Assembly (NCBI GenBank): GCA_009779015.1
Contig: WRFC01000060.1
Span: forward strand, 1 to 5,671
DNA: 5,671 nt
Direction of reading: 5' to 3'
Source: Coriobacteriia bacterium
GTDB lineage: Bacteria; Actinomycetota; Coriobacteriia; Coriobacteriales; UBA8131
Shown: one piece after another, positions 5,655-5,671 of the stretch
Layout of the letters: every line of letters starts with the position of its first letter
Position numbering within the stretch: position 1 is the stretch's first letter
Notes under the pieces: model-generated
What the model was told of the DNA's origin: nothing
Seen by the model: only the letters and a program-made list of their open reading frames with translations
Database searches by the model: none
Position numbers and translations under genes: made by a program

Positions 5655-5671
5655 CTTGGCGCCCCGTTGCC

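Noticed and set aside
1..5671. CRISPR array, tRNA, rRNA, transposase or integrase
   Set aside because: None seen. The repeats are few, short or inverted, without regular spacers, and no open frame shows transposase or integrase motifs.

Overview
The window looks like chromosomal DNA from a GC-rich anaerobe. My best guess is class Coriobacteriia (Eggerthella/Adlercreutzia/Olsenella relatives). The guess rests on three things: an EFR1-type flavodoxin-ferredoxin protein, a multi-pass GHKL sensor kinase, and a DUF559/AbiEi-like nuclease-fold protein of a kind I associate with that class. No rRNA, tRNA or other marker confirms it, so the taxon is inference. No phage, transposase, CRISPR or known defence cluster is visible.

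Layout. Positions 47-835 (minus) encode an EFR1 family protein: a flavodoxin-like N-terminus fused to two 4Fe-4S clusters. It is divergent from moeA (about 1032-2348, plus), the molybdenum insertase of molybdenum cofactor synthesis, across an AT-rich intergenic region at 836-990. The 5' end of moeA is odd. A good Shine-Dalgarno (991-995) is followed by a degenerate GCCAG-rich repeat, and the first in-frame start is about 36 nt away.

moeA converges on a 328-residue protein of unknown function (2411-3397, minus) with a C-terminal PD-(D/E)XK-like fold of the DUF559/Vsr type. A 9-bp inverted repeat (2380-2423) sits at this junction and includes the last codons of the nuclease-like gene. Upstream of that gene is a 406-bp gap (3398-3803). 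It holds the most striking non-coding structure of the window: two 32-nt inverted arms (29/32 matching) around a 98-nt spacer with its own perfect hairpin, then a GC-rich stretch with a 12-nt tandem duplication. Finally, 3804-5654 (minus) encodes a sensor histidine kinase with an N-terminal anchor, an extracytoplasmic domain, about seven further membrane helices and a HK10/GHKL kinase core. Its start lies close to the window end, and a response regulator gene is expected just outside.

The genes do not form an evident single pathway. moeA and the iron-sulfur protein both fit an anaerobic redox lifestyle, but they are separately transcribed. The kinase and nuclease-like genes share a strand, but the long structured gap argues against a tight operon. 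I do not see a convincing new multi-gene system. The best candidates for follow-up are the 162-bp inverted-repeat element and the orphan nuclease-fold gene next to it.
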